Part shown: piece by piece, positions 44,693-52,981 of the stretch | Position numbering within the stretch: the first letter of the stretch is position 1 | How the letters are laid out: each line of letters opens with the position of its first letter | Origin: Pseudomonas sp. MWU16-30317 | Lineage (GTDB): Bacteria; Pseudomonadota; Gammaproteobacteria; Pseudomonadales; Pseudomonadaceae | Assembly: GCF_020515695.1 (NCBI RefSeq) | Contig: NZ_JAIWJA010000003.1 | Span: 186,001-250,000, forward strand | DNA: 64,000 bases | Direction: 5' to 3' | The notes under the pieces: model-generated | Databases searched by the model: none | What the model was told of the DNA's origin: nothing | What the model saw: the letters and a program-made list of their open reading frames with translations, nothing else | Translations under genes and position numbers: made by a program

Positions 44693-46117
44693 TCAGGCCT
44701 TGAGAGGAACCAGACGCGGCGCGATCATGTTTTCCGGGCGCAGGATGTCGGCGAGCATGACGTCGTCGAGCAGGCCTTCTTCGCGCACCAGTTCCAGCAC
44801 GCCGCGGCCACTTTCAAGAGCGATACGGGCGATGCGGGTGGCGTTTTCATAGCCGATGTAGGGGTTGAGCGCGGTGACCAGGCCAATGGAGTGCTCGACC
44901 AGCTCGCGGCAGCGTTGCTCGTTGGCGGTGATGCCGACGATGCAGTGCTCGCGCAGCATGTCCATGGCGCGTTGCAGCAGGCGGATCGAGTCGAAGATCT
45001 TGTAGGCGATCAGCGGTTCCATGACGTTGAGCTGCAATTGCCCGCCTTCGGCGGCGATGGTCAGGGCCAGGTCGTTGCCCATGATTTCGAAGGCGCACAT
45101 GTTCACCGCCTCCGGAATCACCGGGTTGACCTTGCCCGGCATGATCGAGCTGCCTGGCTGACGCGCCGGCAGGTTGATTTCGTTGATGCCGGTACGCGGG
45201 CCGCTGGACAGCAGGCGCAGGTCGTTGCAGATCTTCGACAGCTTGACCGCAGTACGCTTGAGCATGCCCGAGAACAGCACGAAGGCGCCCATGTCGGAGG
45301 TTGCTTCGATCAGGTCGGCAGCCGGTACCAGCGGTTGGCCGCTGATGGTCGCCAGGCGCGACACGGCCAGGTACTGGTAGCCCGGGTCGGCGTTGATGCC
45401 GGTGCCGATCGCGGTGCCGCCCAGGTTCACTTCGGTGAGCAGTTCCGGGGCCAGGGTGCGCAGGCGGTTGAGGTCTTCGGTCAGGGTCGTGGCGAAGGCA
45501 CGGAATTCCTGGCCGAGGGTCATCGGCACGGCGTCCTGCAGCTGGGTGCGGCCCATCTTCAGTACGTGGGCGAACTCGACACCCTTGGCTGCGAAGGCCT
45601 GGATCAGGCTGTCGAGGCTGGCCAGCAGCGCGTCATGGCCCAGCAGCAGGCCCAGGCGGATGGCGGTCGGGTAGGCGTCGTTGGTCGACTGCGCCATGTT
45701 CACGTCGTTGTTGGGGTGCAGGTACTGGTACTCACCCTTGTTGTGGCCCATCGCCTCAAGGGCGATGTTGGCGATCACTTCGTTGGCATTCATGTTGGTC
45801 GAAGTGCCAGCACCGCCTTGAATCATGTCCACCACGAATTGGTCGTGGAAATCACCGCGAACCAGGCGCGCACAGGCTTCGCTGATGCCGGCATGCTTGG
45901 CCGTGCTCAGGTGGCCGAGCTGATGGTTGGCATCGGCGGCCGCCTGTTTGACCATCGCCAGTGCTACCACCAGCTTGGGGTAGTGCGACAGCGGCACGCC
46001 GGACAAGCGGAAGTTGTTCACTGCTCGCAGAGTCTGAATGCCGTAATAGGCTTCGGCGGGTACTTCGAGAACGCCAAGCAGGTCTTTTTCGATGCGCGAT
46101 GATGCAGCGGAGGACAT
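44693..46117 (-). CDS. aspA: Aspartate ammonia-lyase (aspartase)
   Basis: A 474-residue fumarase/aspartase-superfamily enzyme converting aspartate to fumarate and ammonia. Seen: EAYYGIQTLRAVNNF, GGAGTSTNMNANEVIAN, the HPNNDVNMAQSTND substrate loop, GRTQLQDAVPMTLGQEF, and the signature GSSIMPGKVNPVIPE with the catalytic serine. The length matches aspartases (about 470-478) and the LNPYIGYENAT C-terminal segment separates it from fumarase C. With ansA it makes an asparagine-to-fumarate route. A LysR gene is divergent, with 164 nt between starts. Confidence 0.95.
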   Translation of the reverse strand: MSSAASSRIEKDLLGVLEVPAEAYYGIQTLRAVNNFRLSGVPLSHYPKLVVALAMVKQAAADANHQLGHLSTAKHAGISEACARLVRGDFHDQFVVDMIQGGAGTSTNMNANEVIANIALEAMGHNKGEYQYLHPNNDVNMAQSTNDAYPTAIRLGLLLGHDALLASLDSLIQAFAAKGVEFAHVLKMGRTQLQDAVPMTLGQEFRAFATTLTEDLNRLRTLAPELLTEVNLGGTAIGTGINADPGYQYLAVSRLATISGQPLVPAADLIEATSDMGAFVLFSGMLKRTAVKLSKICNDLRLLSSGPRTGINEINLPARQPGSSIMPGKVNPVIPEAVNMCAFEIMGNDLALTIAAEGGQLQLNVMEPLIAYKIFDSIRLLQRAMDMLREHCIVGITANEQRCRELVEHSIGLVTALNPYIGYENATRIARIALESGRGVLELVREEGLLDDVMLADILRPENMIAPRLVPLKA

Positions 46118-46281
46118 GATAGATATAGTCTCGGACTAGGGGCCGGTGAGCACCGGAGTGGCGCCAATACTAGGCTGGCGCGGATTTGAGCTCCAATGCT
46201 GTTGCACGCTAAGCTATGCACAATCGGCATAATGTTGATGTGACGACAGTCTTTGATCGGACGTGTGAGGCAAGCGCAACC

Positions 46282-47187
46282 ATGAACCTCGAAAGCAAGT
46301 GGCTTGAAGACTTCAGTGCCCTGGCGGCCACGCGCAGTTTCTCCCAGGCGGCGGAGCGCCGCTTTGTCACTCAGCCGGCGTTCAGCCGGCGAATCCGCAG
46401 CCTTGAAGCAGCACTGGGCCTGACGCTGGTGAACCGCTCGCGCACCCCGGTGGAGCTGACCGAGGCGGGGCAGTTGTTTCTGGTCACGGCGCGCACGGTG
46501 GTCGAGCAGCTCGGTGAAGTGCTGCGCCATTTGCACCACCTCGAAGGTGGTCAGGGCGAAGTCATGCAAGTGGCAGCGGCGCATTCGCTGGCCCTGGGGT
46601 TTTTCCCGCGCTGGATCGCGCAGCTGCGCAACGAGGGCCTGAACATCGCCACGCGGCTGGTGGCGACCAATGTCGGCGATGCCTTGCATGCCCTGCGCGA
46701 GGGCGGCTGCGACCTGATGCTGGCGTACTACGATCCGGATGCGGCGCTGCAGATGGACCCGGAAATCTTCCCGTCGCTGCACCTGGGGCAGACCGAGATG
46801 CTGCCGGTGTGTGCCGCCGCAGCCGACGGCCAGCCACTGTTCGAGCTGGAGGGCGAGGGCAGCGTGCCGTTGCTGGCCTACAGCGCGGGGGCGTTTCTCG
46901 GTCGTTCGGTGAGCCTGCTGCTGCGTCAGCATAAGTTGCGCTACACCACGGTGTACGAGACAGCCATGGCCGACAGCCTGAAGAGCATGGCGTTGGAGGG
47001 GTTGGGTATCGCCTGGGTACCGCGGCTCAGCGTCTCGGCCGAACTGGGCCGTGGCGAGCTGGTGCAGTGCGGCGGAGCGCAGTGGCAAATCCCGCTGGAG
47101 ATTCGCCTCTACCGCTGCGCGCTGATGCGCAATGCGCAAGTGCGGCTGCTGTGGCGCAAGCTGGAGGCGGCGAGCGCTGGAGCTTGA
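46282..47187 (+). CDS. LysR-family regulator divergent from aspA
   Basis: A 301-residue LTTR: HTH KWLEDFSALAATRSFSQAAERRFVTQPAFSRRIRSLEAALGLTLVNRSRTPVELTEAG and an effector domain starting near residue 90 (VMQVAAAHSLALGFFPRWIAQL). Divergence from aspA suggests control of aspartase, as is common for this pair in pseudomonads. The ATG at 46282 has GAGG about 11 nt upstream. In the shared region TATGC and GCATA (46215-46231) form a small inverted repeat with LTTR-like spacing. Confidence 0.85.
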   Translation: MNLESKWLEDFSALAATRSFSQAAERRFVTQPAFSRRIRSLEAALGLTLVNRSRTPVELTEAGQLFLVTARTVVEQLGEVLRHLHHLEGGQGEVMQVAAAHSLALGFFPRWIAQLRNEGLNIATRLVATNVGDALHALREGGCDLMLAYYDPDAALQMDPEIFPSLHLGQTEMLPVCAAAADGQPLFELEGEGSVPLLAYSAGAFLGRSVSLLLRQHKLRYTTVYETAMADSLKSMALEGLGIAWVPRLSVSAELGRGELVQCGGAQWQIPLEIRLYRCALMRNAQVRLLWRKLEAASAGA

Positions 47188-47433
47188 GCCTGTATGGGCT
47201 CGGCTGACAGTCGGTATCGCCCGGGTGGGCGAGCAGGCTAAAAACTTTATCTGTGCTAATGGTGGCTATGAAGCAGCACCGGGGGCGGAGTTCGATTCGC
47301 GGTCCCGAGAACAGGTAGATATAGGGGGCGCAGGTGCAAAACTGGAGATCAGTCACTGCCCCTGCGCGTAGGCTGCGATGCTCAGGTACGCCTGACTCGG
47401 CTTGAGGCTGAAAGCGCAGGCGCAGGGGCGGCA

Positions 47434-48057
47434 TCAAGGGAATTGGATCAAGTGCTCGCCGATCAAGTCCTCGTTGGCTTCGCTGAACGCATTGCAATGG
47501 GCTTTAATCGGGTTGCGCCACGCCATGAAGGAATCGCACAGGCTCCAACCGCTCTTGGCGTTCTCATGGGTAGCACCGAACATGTGGCCCAGTTCATGGG
47601 CAACGTTGCTGTAGGCAGTGAGCGAGGCGATGCCGGCATTGTGCAAGTGAGAGGTCAGGCCGTGGGTCTCAGCATTCATCGGGTCGGTGGTCAACAGCAG
47701 AGCTTTCTGCAACTGGCCATTTCCTGGCTTTTCGTTCGCCTGGAAGTGCCAGCGGGTGAGTTTGGTGATCTCGTTGAGCAGTTCCGAATTGTTGTCGTTG
47801 CGATAGTTCATCGTGGTGACGTCGTTCGGCTCGGTGATGTATTCGAATTCCACTTCACGACCGCTGATATCGGTCATGGCTTTTTCCCAGTGCGATAAAT
47901 AGTCCTTGTGCAGCTGTTCCGTAGATAACGTCACGTCCTGATGGACGAACAGCGTGATCTGCAGGGGTTGAGGTCTGGCGAATGCCTGGCCGGCGATCAT
48001 GCTCAACGAGACGAGCGCGGTAATGGCAAGATAGCGGGCTTTTGCGAAATTTTTCAT
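47434..48057 (-). CDS. Secreted metzincin-type zinc metallopeptidase
   Basis: A 207-residue exported protein with a signal peptide (YLAITALVSLSMIAGQAFA) and a perfect metzincin zinc motif HELGHMFGATH in its last third (H-E-x-x-H-x-x-G-x-x-H), followed by an SFMAW segment that could be the Met-turn. Two Cys (LCDSF, HCNAF) may pair. The catalytic domain is short and no repeat-in-toxin or type I secretion signal is present, so Sec export to the periplasm or exterior is inferred. The AAGGAAG site lies 9 nt before the ATG. Not a neighbour-linked function; family within metzincins not identified. Confidence 0.78.
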   Translation of the reverse strand: MKNFAKARYLAITALVSLSMIAGQAFARPQPLQITLFVHQDVTLSTEQLHKDYLSHWEKAMTDISGREVEFEYITEPNDVTTMNYRNDNNSELLNEITKLTRWHFQANEKPGNGQLQKALLLTTDPMNAETHGLTSHLHNAGIASLTAYSNVAHELGHMFGATHENAKSGWSLCDSFMAWRNPIKAHCNAFSEANEDLIGEHLIQFP

Positions 48058-48205
48058 GGTGGGTTCTTCCTTGAGTATAGGTTGAGGCAGGCGCTTCCAT
48101 CACGCGCGACTGCCGTCTTATTAGGCGCCTTCAACTCGACAGTAGGCATACAGACACATTTCCCCGGTGCGCCGGATGGGGGGCGTATCTGCCCGAAACT
48201 TGCGC

Positions 48206-48211
48206 TATACT
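48206..48211 (+). promoter_or_regulatory. Candidate -10 element of the purE leader
   Basis: TATACT lies upstream of two hairpins and an intrinsic terminator that precede purE. No good -35 match is seen 17 bp upstream, so the promoter may need an activator. Confidence 0.45.
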
Positions 48212-48222
48212 GCGCGGCCTTT

Positions 48223-48239
48223 GGCCGGTTCGACCGGCC
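48223..48239 (+). promoter_or_regulatory. Hairpin in the purE leader
   Basis: GGCCGGT / ACCGGCC around TCG, a perfect seven-base stem just downstream of the putative promoter and 11 nt before the terminator stem. It could compete with or nucleate leader folding. Confidence 0.5.
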
Positions 48240-48250
48240 TTAAATCGCAT

Positions 48251-48291
48251 AACAAGCCACGCTGGTTTCCCCGCGTGGCTTGTTGTTTTTT
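48251..48291 (+). terminator. Intrinsic terminator (attenuator candidate) ahead of purE
   Basis: AACAAGCCACGC (48251-48262) pairs perfectly with GCGTGGCTTGTT (48273-48284), followed by GTTTTTT. No upstream plus-strand gene needs ending here, and only 38 nt remain before purE, so purE transcription must cross it. It may therefore be an attenuator, or the end of a small RNA of about 75 nt. Confidence 0.75.
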
Positions 48292-48329
48292 GACGCGCCT
48301 GCGGGCGCCCAAGAGAAAGAGGCTCGACG

Positions 48330-48821
48330 ATGAGTGCACTGGTTGGCGTGATCATGGGCTCCAAGTCCGATTGGTCCACCCTTAGCCACACCGCCGACAT
48401 GCTGGACAAGCTCGGCATTCCGTTCGAGGTCAAGGTGGTCTCCGCCCACCGCACTCCGGACCTGCTGTTCCAGTACGCCGAGGAAGCCGAAGCCCGTGGG
48501 CTTGAGGTGATCATCGCCGGCGCCGGTGGTGCGGCTCACCTTCCGGGCATGTGCGCGGCCAAGACGCACCTGCCGGTGCTCGGTGTGCCGGTGCAGTCGT
48601 CCATGCTCTCGGGTGTCGATTCGTTGCTGTCCATCGTGCAGATGCCTGCGGGCGTGCCGGTCGCTACTCTGGCGATCGGCAAGGCTGGCGCCATCAATGC
48701 CGCGCTGTTGTCGGCGAGCATCCTGGGCGCCAAGCACCCGCAATTCCACGTCGCGCTCAAGCAGTTCCGTGTCGAGCAGACGGATACCGTCCTGGACAAT
48801 CCAGACCCGCGCCAGGCCTGA
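48330..48821 (+). CDS. purE: N5-carboxyaminoimidazole ribonucleotide mutase
   Basis: A 163-residue class I PurE that moves the carboxylate of N5-CAIR to C4, giving CAIR in purine synthesis. Seen: [70 protein letters not shown], containing the GSxSD and SAHRTP active-site motifs, and [45 protein letters not shown]. Length is standard. A GAGG site precedes the ATG. Paired with purK 24 nt downstream; preceded by a terminator-containing leader. Confidence 0.96.
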   Translation: MSALVGVIMGSKSDWSTLSHTADMLDKLGIPFEVKVVSAHRTPDLLFQYAEEAEARGLEVIIAGAGGAAHLPGMCAAKTHLPVLGVPVQSSMLSGVDSLLSIVQMPAGVPVATLAIGKAGAINAALLSASILGAKHPQFHVALKQFRVEQTDTVLDNPDPRQA

Positions 48822-48845
48822 AGTGGGCAACATGAGGTTCGCAGT

Positions 48846-49928
48846 ATGAAGATCGGTGTTATCGGTGGCGGCCAGCTGGGCCGCATGCTGGCCCTGGCGG
48901 GTACTCCGTTGGGCATGAATTTCGCGTTTCTCGACCCCGCCCCGGACGCCTGCGCCGCTTCGCTGGGCGAGCACCTGCGTGCCGACTATGGCGATCAGGA
49001 TCACTTGCGCCAACTGGCCGACGAAGTTGACCTGGTGACCTTCGAGTTCGAAAGCGTGCCGGCTGAAACCGTCGCTTTCCTCTCGCAGTTCGTGCCGGTC
49101 TACCCGAGCGCCGACGCCTTGCGTATCGCCCGCGATCGCTGGTTCGAGAAGAGCATGTTCAAGGACCTGGGTATTCCCACCCCGGCCTTCGCCGACATCC
49201 AGTCCCAGGCCGATCTTGACGCTGCGGTGGCCACCATCGGCCTGCCTGCGGTACTCAAGACCCGCACCCTGGGCTACGACGGCAAGGGCCAGAAGGTCCT
49301 GCGCAGCGCGGCCGACGTGGTCGGTACTTTTGCCGAGCTCGGCGGCGTTGCCTGCCTGCTTGAGGGCTTCGTGCCGTTCACGGGTGAAGTGTCGCTGATC
49401 GCCGTGCGCGCCCGTGATGGCGAGACGCGCTTCTACCCGCTGGTGCACAACACCCATGACAACGGCATCCTGCGCCTGTCGATCGCCAGCACCGACCATC
49501 CGCTGCAGGCGTTGGCCGAGGACTACTCGGCCCGGGTGCTGGAAAAACTCGATTACGTAGGCGTCATGGCGTTCGAGTTCTTCGAAGTCGACGGCGGCCT
49601 CAAGGCCAACGAGATCGCCCCGCGCGTGCACAACTCCGGGCACTGGACCATCGAAGGCGCCGAGTGCAGCCAGTTCGAGAACCACTTGCGCGCGGTGGCC
49701 GGTTTGCCGCTGGGTTCTACCGCCAAGCTGGGCGAGAGCGCGATGCTCAACTTCATCGGCGAAGTGCCGTCGGTGAGCAGCGTCATCGCCCTTGAAGACT
49801 GCCACCTGCATCACTACGGCAAGGCCTTCAAGGCCGGACGCAAGGTCGGCCATGCCACTCTGCGCAGCGCCGATCTGGCCACGTTGCAGCAACGGATCGC
49901 GGCGGTCGAAGCGCTGATCGGCGACTGA
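48846..49928 (+). CDS. purK: N5-carboxyaminoimidazole ribonucleotide synthase
   Basis: A 360-residue ATP-grasp enzyme that makes N5-CAIR from AIR, bicarbonate and ATP, the substrate of PurE. Seen: IGVIGGGQLGRMLALAGTPLGM, VTFEFESVP, ATP-binding VLKTRTLGYDGKGQKV, EGFVPFTGEVSLIAVR, and EIAPRVHNSGHWTIEGAECSQFENHLRAVAGLPLG. Length is standard for PurK. It is co-transcribed with purE and followed by an intrinsic terminator. Confidence 0.96.
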   Translation: MKIGVIGGGQLGRMLALAGTPLGMNFAFLDPAPDACAASLGEHLRADYGDQDHLRQLADEVDLVTFEFESVPAETVAFLSQFVPVYPSADALRIARDRWFEKSMFKDLGIPTPAFADIQSQADLDAAVATIGLPAVLKTRTLGYDGKGQKVLRSAADVVGTFAELGGVACLLEGFVPFTGEVSLIAVRARDGETRFYPLVHNTHDNGILRLSIASTDHPLQALAEDYSARVLEKLDYVGVMAFEFFEVDGGLKANEIAPRVHNSGHWTIEGAECSQFENHLRAVAGLPLGSTAKLGESAMLNFIGEVPSVSSVIALEDCHLHHYGKAFKAGRKVGHATLRSADLATLQQRIAAVEALIGD

Positions 49929-49955
49929 TGGCTGTGGTTTTATAGCCTTCACCTA

Positions 49956-49980
49956 CAAACCCGGCGCGCTGCCGGGTTTG
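49956..49980 (+). terminator. Intrinsic terminator of purEK
   Basis: CAAACCCGGC / GCCGGGTTTG, ten perfect pairs around GCGCT, then TCATATTTG. It lies 28 nt after the purK stop. Confidence 0.85.
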
Positions 49981-50076
49981 TCATATTTGAACCATTGCAA
50001 TGGGTTACCCTCTGATTGCAGGACGCCAACGCCCATCGGGAGTTGATCATTTCAATTTTTATGCAGAGGTATTCAC

Positions 50077-50322
50077 ATGGGCATCATCGGCACTATTTTC
50101 ATCGGTTTGATCGTTGGTCTGATCGCGCGCTTTCTCAAGCCAGGCGATGACAGCATGGGCTGGATCTTGACCATCCTGCTGGGTATCGGTGGTTCGCTGG
50201 TAGCGACCTACGGTGGGCAGGCACTGGGCATCTACCGCGCGGGCGAGGGTGCTGGCTTCATCGGTGCAGTGGTCGGCGCGATCATCCTGCTCGTTGTCGT
50301 TGGGCTGATTCGCAGGAAGTAA
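50077..50322 (+). CDS. GlsB/YeaQ/YmgE-family small membrane protein
   Basis: An 81-residue protein with three hydrophobic segments (about 3-20, 28-48, 57-78) and the family's RFLKPGDDSMGWILTILLGIGGSLVATYGGQALGIY motif. Members are stress-induced inner-membrane proteins of unknown mechanism. AGAGGT precedes the ATG. It is monocistronic, between purK's terminator and a REPIN. Confidence 0.88.
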   Translation: MGIIGTIFIGLIVGLIARFLKPGDDSMGWILTILLGIGGSLVATYGGQALGIYRAGEGAGFIGAVVGAIILLVVVGLIRRK

Positions 50323-50360
50323 TCGGCGAGGCAAGTTGCTGGATCTGCTTTGTCAGGCTG

Positions 50361-50457
50361 GGCCTCTTCGCCGCCGAACGCGCAACCTTGCTCCCACTGG
50401 CGCCGCCGGCTCGGCTGGCATTATGGGAGCAAGGTTGCGCGTTCGGCGGCGAAAGAG
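50361..50457. repeat. REPIN, GCGCGTTCGGCGGCGAA variant
   Basis: Long arms: CTCTTCGCCGCCGAACGCGC with AACCTTGCTCCCA on the left, and TGGGAGCAAGG with TTGCGCGTTCGGCGGCGAA on the right. Both arms carry the variant core seen only on the right side of 35590-35669. Confidence 0.88.
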
Positions 50458-50546
50458 TCCGTCCAGACACTCCAAATTACCCTGCTGCACAATCGCCCCT
50501 CGCAACGCTAGAATCCCTCTCCCAACCCTCTCTTCCCGAGCCCTCG

Positions 50547-51086
50547 ATGCGCCGTATTCTCCTGATCTCCTTGCTGCTCGGCTGCTGCGGGCTGGCCAGT
50601 GCCGCCGAACCGCCGGAAACCGACTGGCTGGCGCTGATGCCCAAGTCGGATCAAAAGGCGCTGGAAGACATGCCCGACATCACCCATAACACCCCGGAAG
50701 GGGATGGCAACTTCACCCACAAGGGTGGGCTCAAGCAGAGCAAGGGCTTGCCAGCGGTGATGTACTCGACCAAGACGGTCGCGGCGATGGATGGCAAGAA
50801 CATCCGCATCGGCGGCTATCCGGTGCCGCTGGAAACCGACGCCAAGGGCCGCAGCACGCTGTTCTTCCTCGTGCCGTACCCCGGCGCCTGCATTCATGTG
50901 CCGCCACCGCCGCCTAACCAGATGGTGCTGGTGCGTTATCCCAAGGGGCTCAAGCTCGATGACATCTACACGCCGCTGTGGGTGATCGGGGGCTTGAAGG
51001 TGGAGAAGGTCAGCAACGACCTGGCCGATGCGGCCTACGCGTTGGATGCCTCGAAGGTGCGAGTGGTGGAGGATGCGGATCTGTGA
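50547..51086 (+). CDS. DUF3299 secreted protein
   Basis: A 179-residue exported protein with a signal peptide (MRRILLISLLLGCCGLASA, cleavage before AEPPE). The mature part contains FFLVPYPGACIHVPPPPPNQMV, the strongly conserved core of DUF3299 proteins, which has one Cys and one His that could bind a metal (inference). Function unknown; expected in the periplasm. The ATG at 50547 starts the signal peptide; the longer in-frame reading from 50388 overlaps the REPIN and is rejected. Confidence 0.82.
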   Translation: MRRILLISLLLGCCGLASAAEPPETDWLALMPKSDQKALEDMPDITHNTPEGDGNFTHKGGLKQSKGLPAVMYSTKTVAAMDGKNIRIGGYPVPLETDAKGRSTLFFLVPYPGACIHVPPPPPNQMVLVRYPKGLKLDDIYTPLWVIGGLKVEKVSNDLADAAYALDASKVRVVEDADL

Positions 51087-51114
51087 TGGCCGTTGGGCGT
51101 GTGCCGGCAGGCTC

Positions 51115-51186
51115 GACCTCTCCCACAGAGTCGACTGGACTGCAGTCGTACACGTGTGGGAGCAAGGCTTGCCCGCGAAGGGGTCG
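51115..51186. repeat. REPIN, left arm truncated
   Basis: The left side keeps only GACCTCTCCCACAG, missing the middle of the arm; the right arm GTGGGAGCAAGGCTTGCCCG is intact. Internal deletion between flanks is likely. Confidence 0.75.
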
Positions 51187-51214
51187 GGCCTGCTGTAGAC
51201 AAGTCCAGGTCCGC

Positions 51215-52120
51215 CTACAACGCCTCGCTGGCGATCGCCACACTCATGGTGTGTTCGGCACCCGGCGCCAGGGTGACGACATCGTCCAACACGTTGGCGG
51301 TCTCGATGCAGAACATCTGTTGCCAGCCATCGTTGGCCATGTCGTCCAGGTTGGCGGCGCGGTCGATCCAGGGATTCCAGATGACGGCGTTCTTCGAACC
51401 ACTCGGGCTCAGCACGATGCGTCGATTGCGCTGCGGATCCTCGATCGTCAGTTTCTCCGGCGTAGCCAGGTAGACGCGGTCGGTTTCACCGGTCACTTTA
51501 AGCGGGCCGGTCTGGCTGCGCTGCTCCCAGTCCTCGACCCCGACGGTTTCCATGTAGCTCAGCCCGGCGACGCTCTCGACACTGATCTGGCGCACATCGC
51601 CGACCGAGAAATAACTATGCAGGGCCTGACTGAAGACCAGTGTCTGGGCGCCGATATTGCGGGTGGTAAGGCTCAACTTCAGGCTGTCGCCCATGACGAT
51701 GGTCAGGCTTAACGCGGCCGGGTGATCCCAGCCCGGGAATCCTTGCTCGGCCTGGGGCAAGGTCAACTCGATGCGCACACCGGCTTCGGTATCTTCGATG
51801 CCTTTGAGCGTCCACTCCAAGGTACGGACCAAGCCATGTGCGGTCGGCGCTTCGTCGCTGACGCGCATGGCTTGCACCGCCTGCGGGTTTTTCGCCAGGT
51901 TGCCGAACCACGGCCAGCATACTGGCACGCCAGCCCGGACCGCCTTGCCCTTGATGAAGTGCGACTGGTCGTTCAACCAGATCAGCGGCGGCTGCCCAGT
52001 GCGGGTATAGCTGACTACCTGCGCGCCTTGGGCGAGCACCAACAACTCGGCTTGGCCATCATTGATCTGCCAGCCGTGCAATTCACCCAGCGTAATCTCT
52101 TTAACCTGGTGCTTGGACAT
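51215..52120 (-). CDS. D-hexose-6-phosphate mutarotase (YeaD family)
   Basis: A 301-residue galactose-mutarotase-fold enzyme that equilibrates alpha- and beta-hexose 6-phosphates. Seen: LVLAQGAQVVSYTRTGQPPLIWLND, KAVRAGVPVCWPWFG, APTAHGLVRTLEW (His of the active site), FSQALHSYFSVGDV with the second His, and VIWNPWIDRAANLDDMANDGWQQMFCIETANV with the catalytic Glu. ATG 52120 was chosen for its GAGAAG site; the earlier ATG 52138 lacks one. Convergent with the DUF3299 gene. Confidence 0.88.
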   Translation of the reverse strand: MSKHQVKEITLGELHGWQINDGQAELLVLAQGAQVVSYTRTGQPPLIWLNDQSHFIKGKAVRAGVPVCWPWFGNLAKNPQAVQAMRVSDEAPTAHGLVRTLEWTLKGIEDTEAGVRIELTLPQAEQGFPGWDHPAALSLTIVMGDSLKLSLTTRNIGAQTLVFSQALHSYFSVGDVRQISVESVAGLSYMETVGVEDWEQRSQTGPLKVTGETDRVYLATPEKLTIEDPQRNRRIVLSPSGSKNAVIWNPWIDRAANLDDMANDGWQQMFCIETANVLDDVVTLAPGAEHTMSVAIASEAL

Positions 52121-52206
52121 ACCTGTCTTCTCGCTCATGAGCCATGGATGTGGAATGGACCGTCATCCGCGGCTCAAGTTTAACGTCCGCGCATGACTGG
52201 GAGGCC

Positions 52207-52608
52207 TCAGCGTCGCGGCGGCACCGAGCGGGTGCGACCGCTGCCGTCAATGGCGACGAACACGAACACCGCTTCGGTGACCTTGCGCCATTCGCTGGAC
52301 AGCGGGTCATCGCTCCACACTTCGACCATCATCTGGATCGAGCTGCGGCCGATCTCCAGCGTCTGGGTATAGAAGGACAACTGCGCGCCCACCGCGACCG
52401 GGACCAGGAACGCCATGCGGTCGATGGCTACGGTGGCCACACGCCCGCCTGCGACCTTGCTGGCCATCGCGGTGCCGGCGAGGTCCATCTGGGCCACCAG
52501 CCAGCCGCCAAAAATGTCGCCGAAGCCGTTGGTTTCCCGCGGCAGGGCGGTGATCTGCAAGGCCAGGTCGCCTTGGGGAATCGGATCTTCTTGTTCGAGT
52601 TCAATCAT
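52207..52608 (-). CDS. Acyl-CoA thioesterase, hotdog fold (YciA type)
   Basis: A 133-residue YciA-like hydrolase: LALQITALPRETNGFGDIFGGWLVAQMDLAGTAMASKVAGGRVATVAIDRMAFLVPVAVGAQL, where NGFGDIFGGW is the YciA motif and the aspartate in QMDLAG the catalytic acid. The short length is standard for YciA. The ATG at 52608 has GAGGGA upstream; a longer in-frame reading to 52785 is rejected. Compare the longer paralogue at 8048-8533. Confidence 0.87.
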   Translation of the reverse strand: MIELEQEDPIPQGDLALQITALPRETNGFGDIFGGWLVAQMDLAGTAMASKVAGGRVATVAIDRMAFLVPVAVGAQLSFYTQTLEIGRSSIQMMVEVWSDDPLSSEWRKVTEAVFVFVAIDGSGRTRSVPPRR

Positions 52609-52981
52609 GCCTGGGGTCCCTCTGACCCGTGACGCTTCACTGGTTGGCGTGGTTGATCTACGCCTCGAAATCGGTTCGACAGCCATACTACGCTGCTTTT
52701 GTAACGAGACGCGCCAGGATAACTCTGCGAAATCGACTATGGGCCGACCGTAGCGGCGCTTTCGCACAATTGCCTGCAAGAACAATCTGTAACAAAACTA
52801 GTTCGAACACCGCCCAGTATATCGGCGCAATGCGGTGACAACGACCGCCAGAAAGCGATTTTGACCGTTTGGCGGCAGTTCTATGTGGTTTTCCGTAGCA
52901 ATTTGCTATCGTGCGCCACCTGCCAGCCGTAATCAGCCCTGAACCGGGGTTGAAGATCTATCGAATAAGAGACGTTTTCTG
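52609..52981. other. Intergenic region between thioesterase and MFS genes
   Basis: 373 nt between divergent genes. No coding potential is convincing. A TTGACC at 52863 could be a -35 for the MFS gene, but no matching -10 is clear. The stretch is more AT-rich than its surroundings (for example TGTAACAAAACTAG). Confidence 0.4.

Noticed and set aside
48240..49952. 570-codon minus-strand frame opposite purEK, and a 530-codon one at 56818-58410 opposite pstC/pstA
   Set aside because: Shadows of conserved genes with GC-rich third positions; no domain content.
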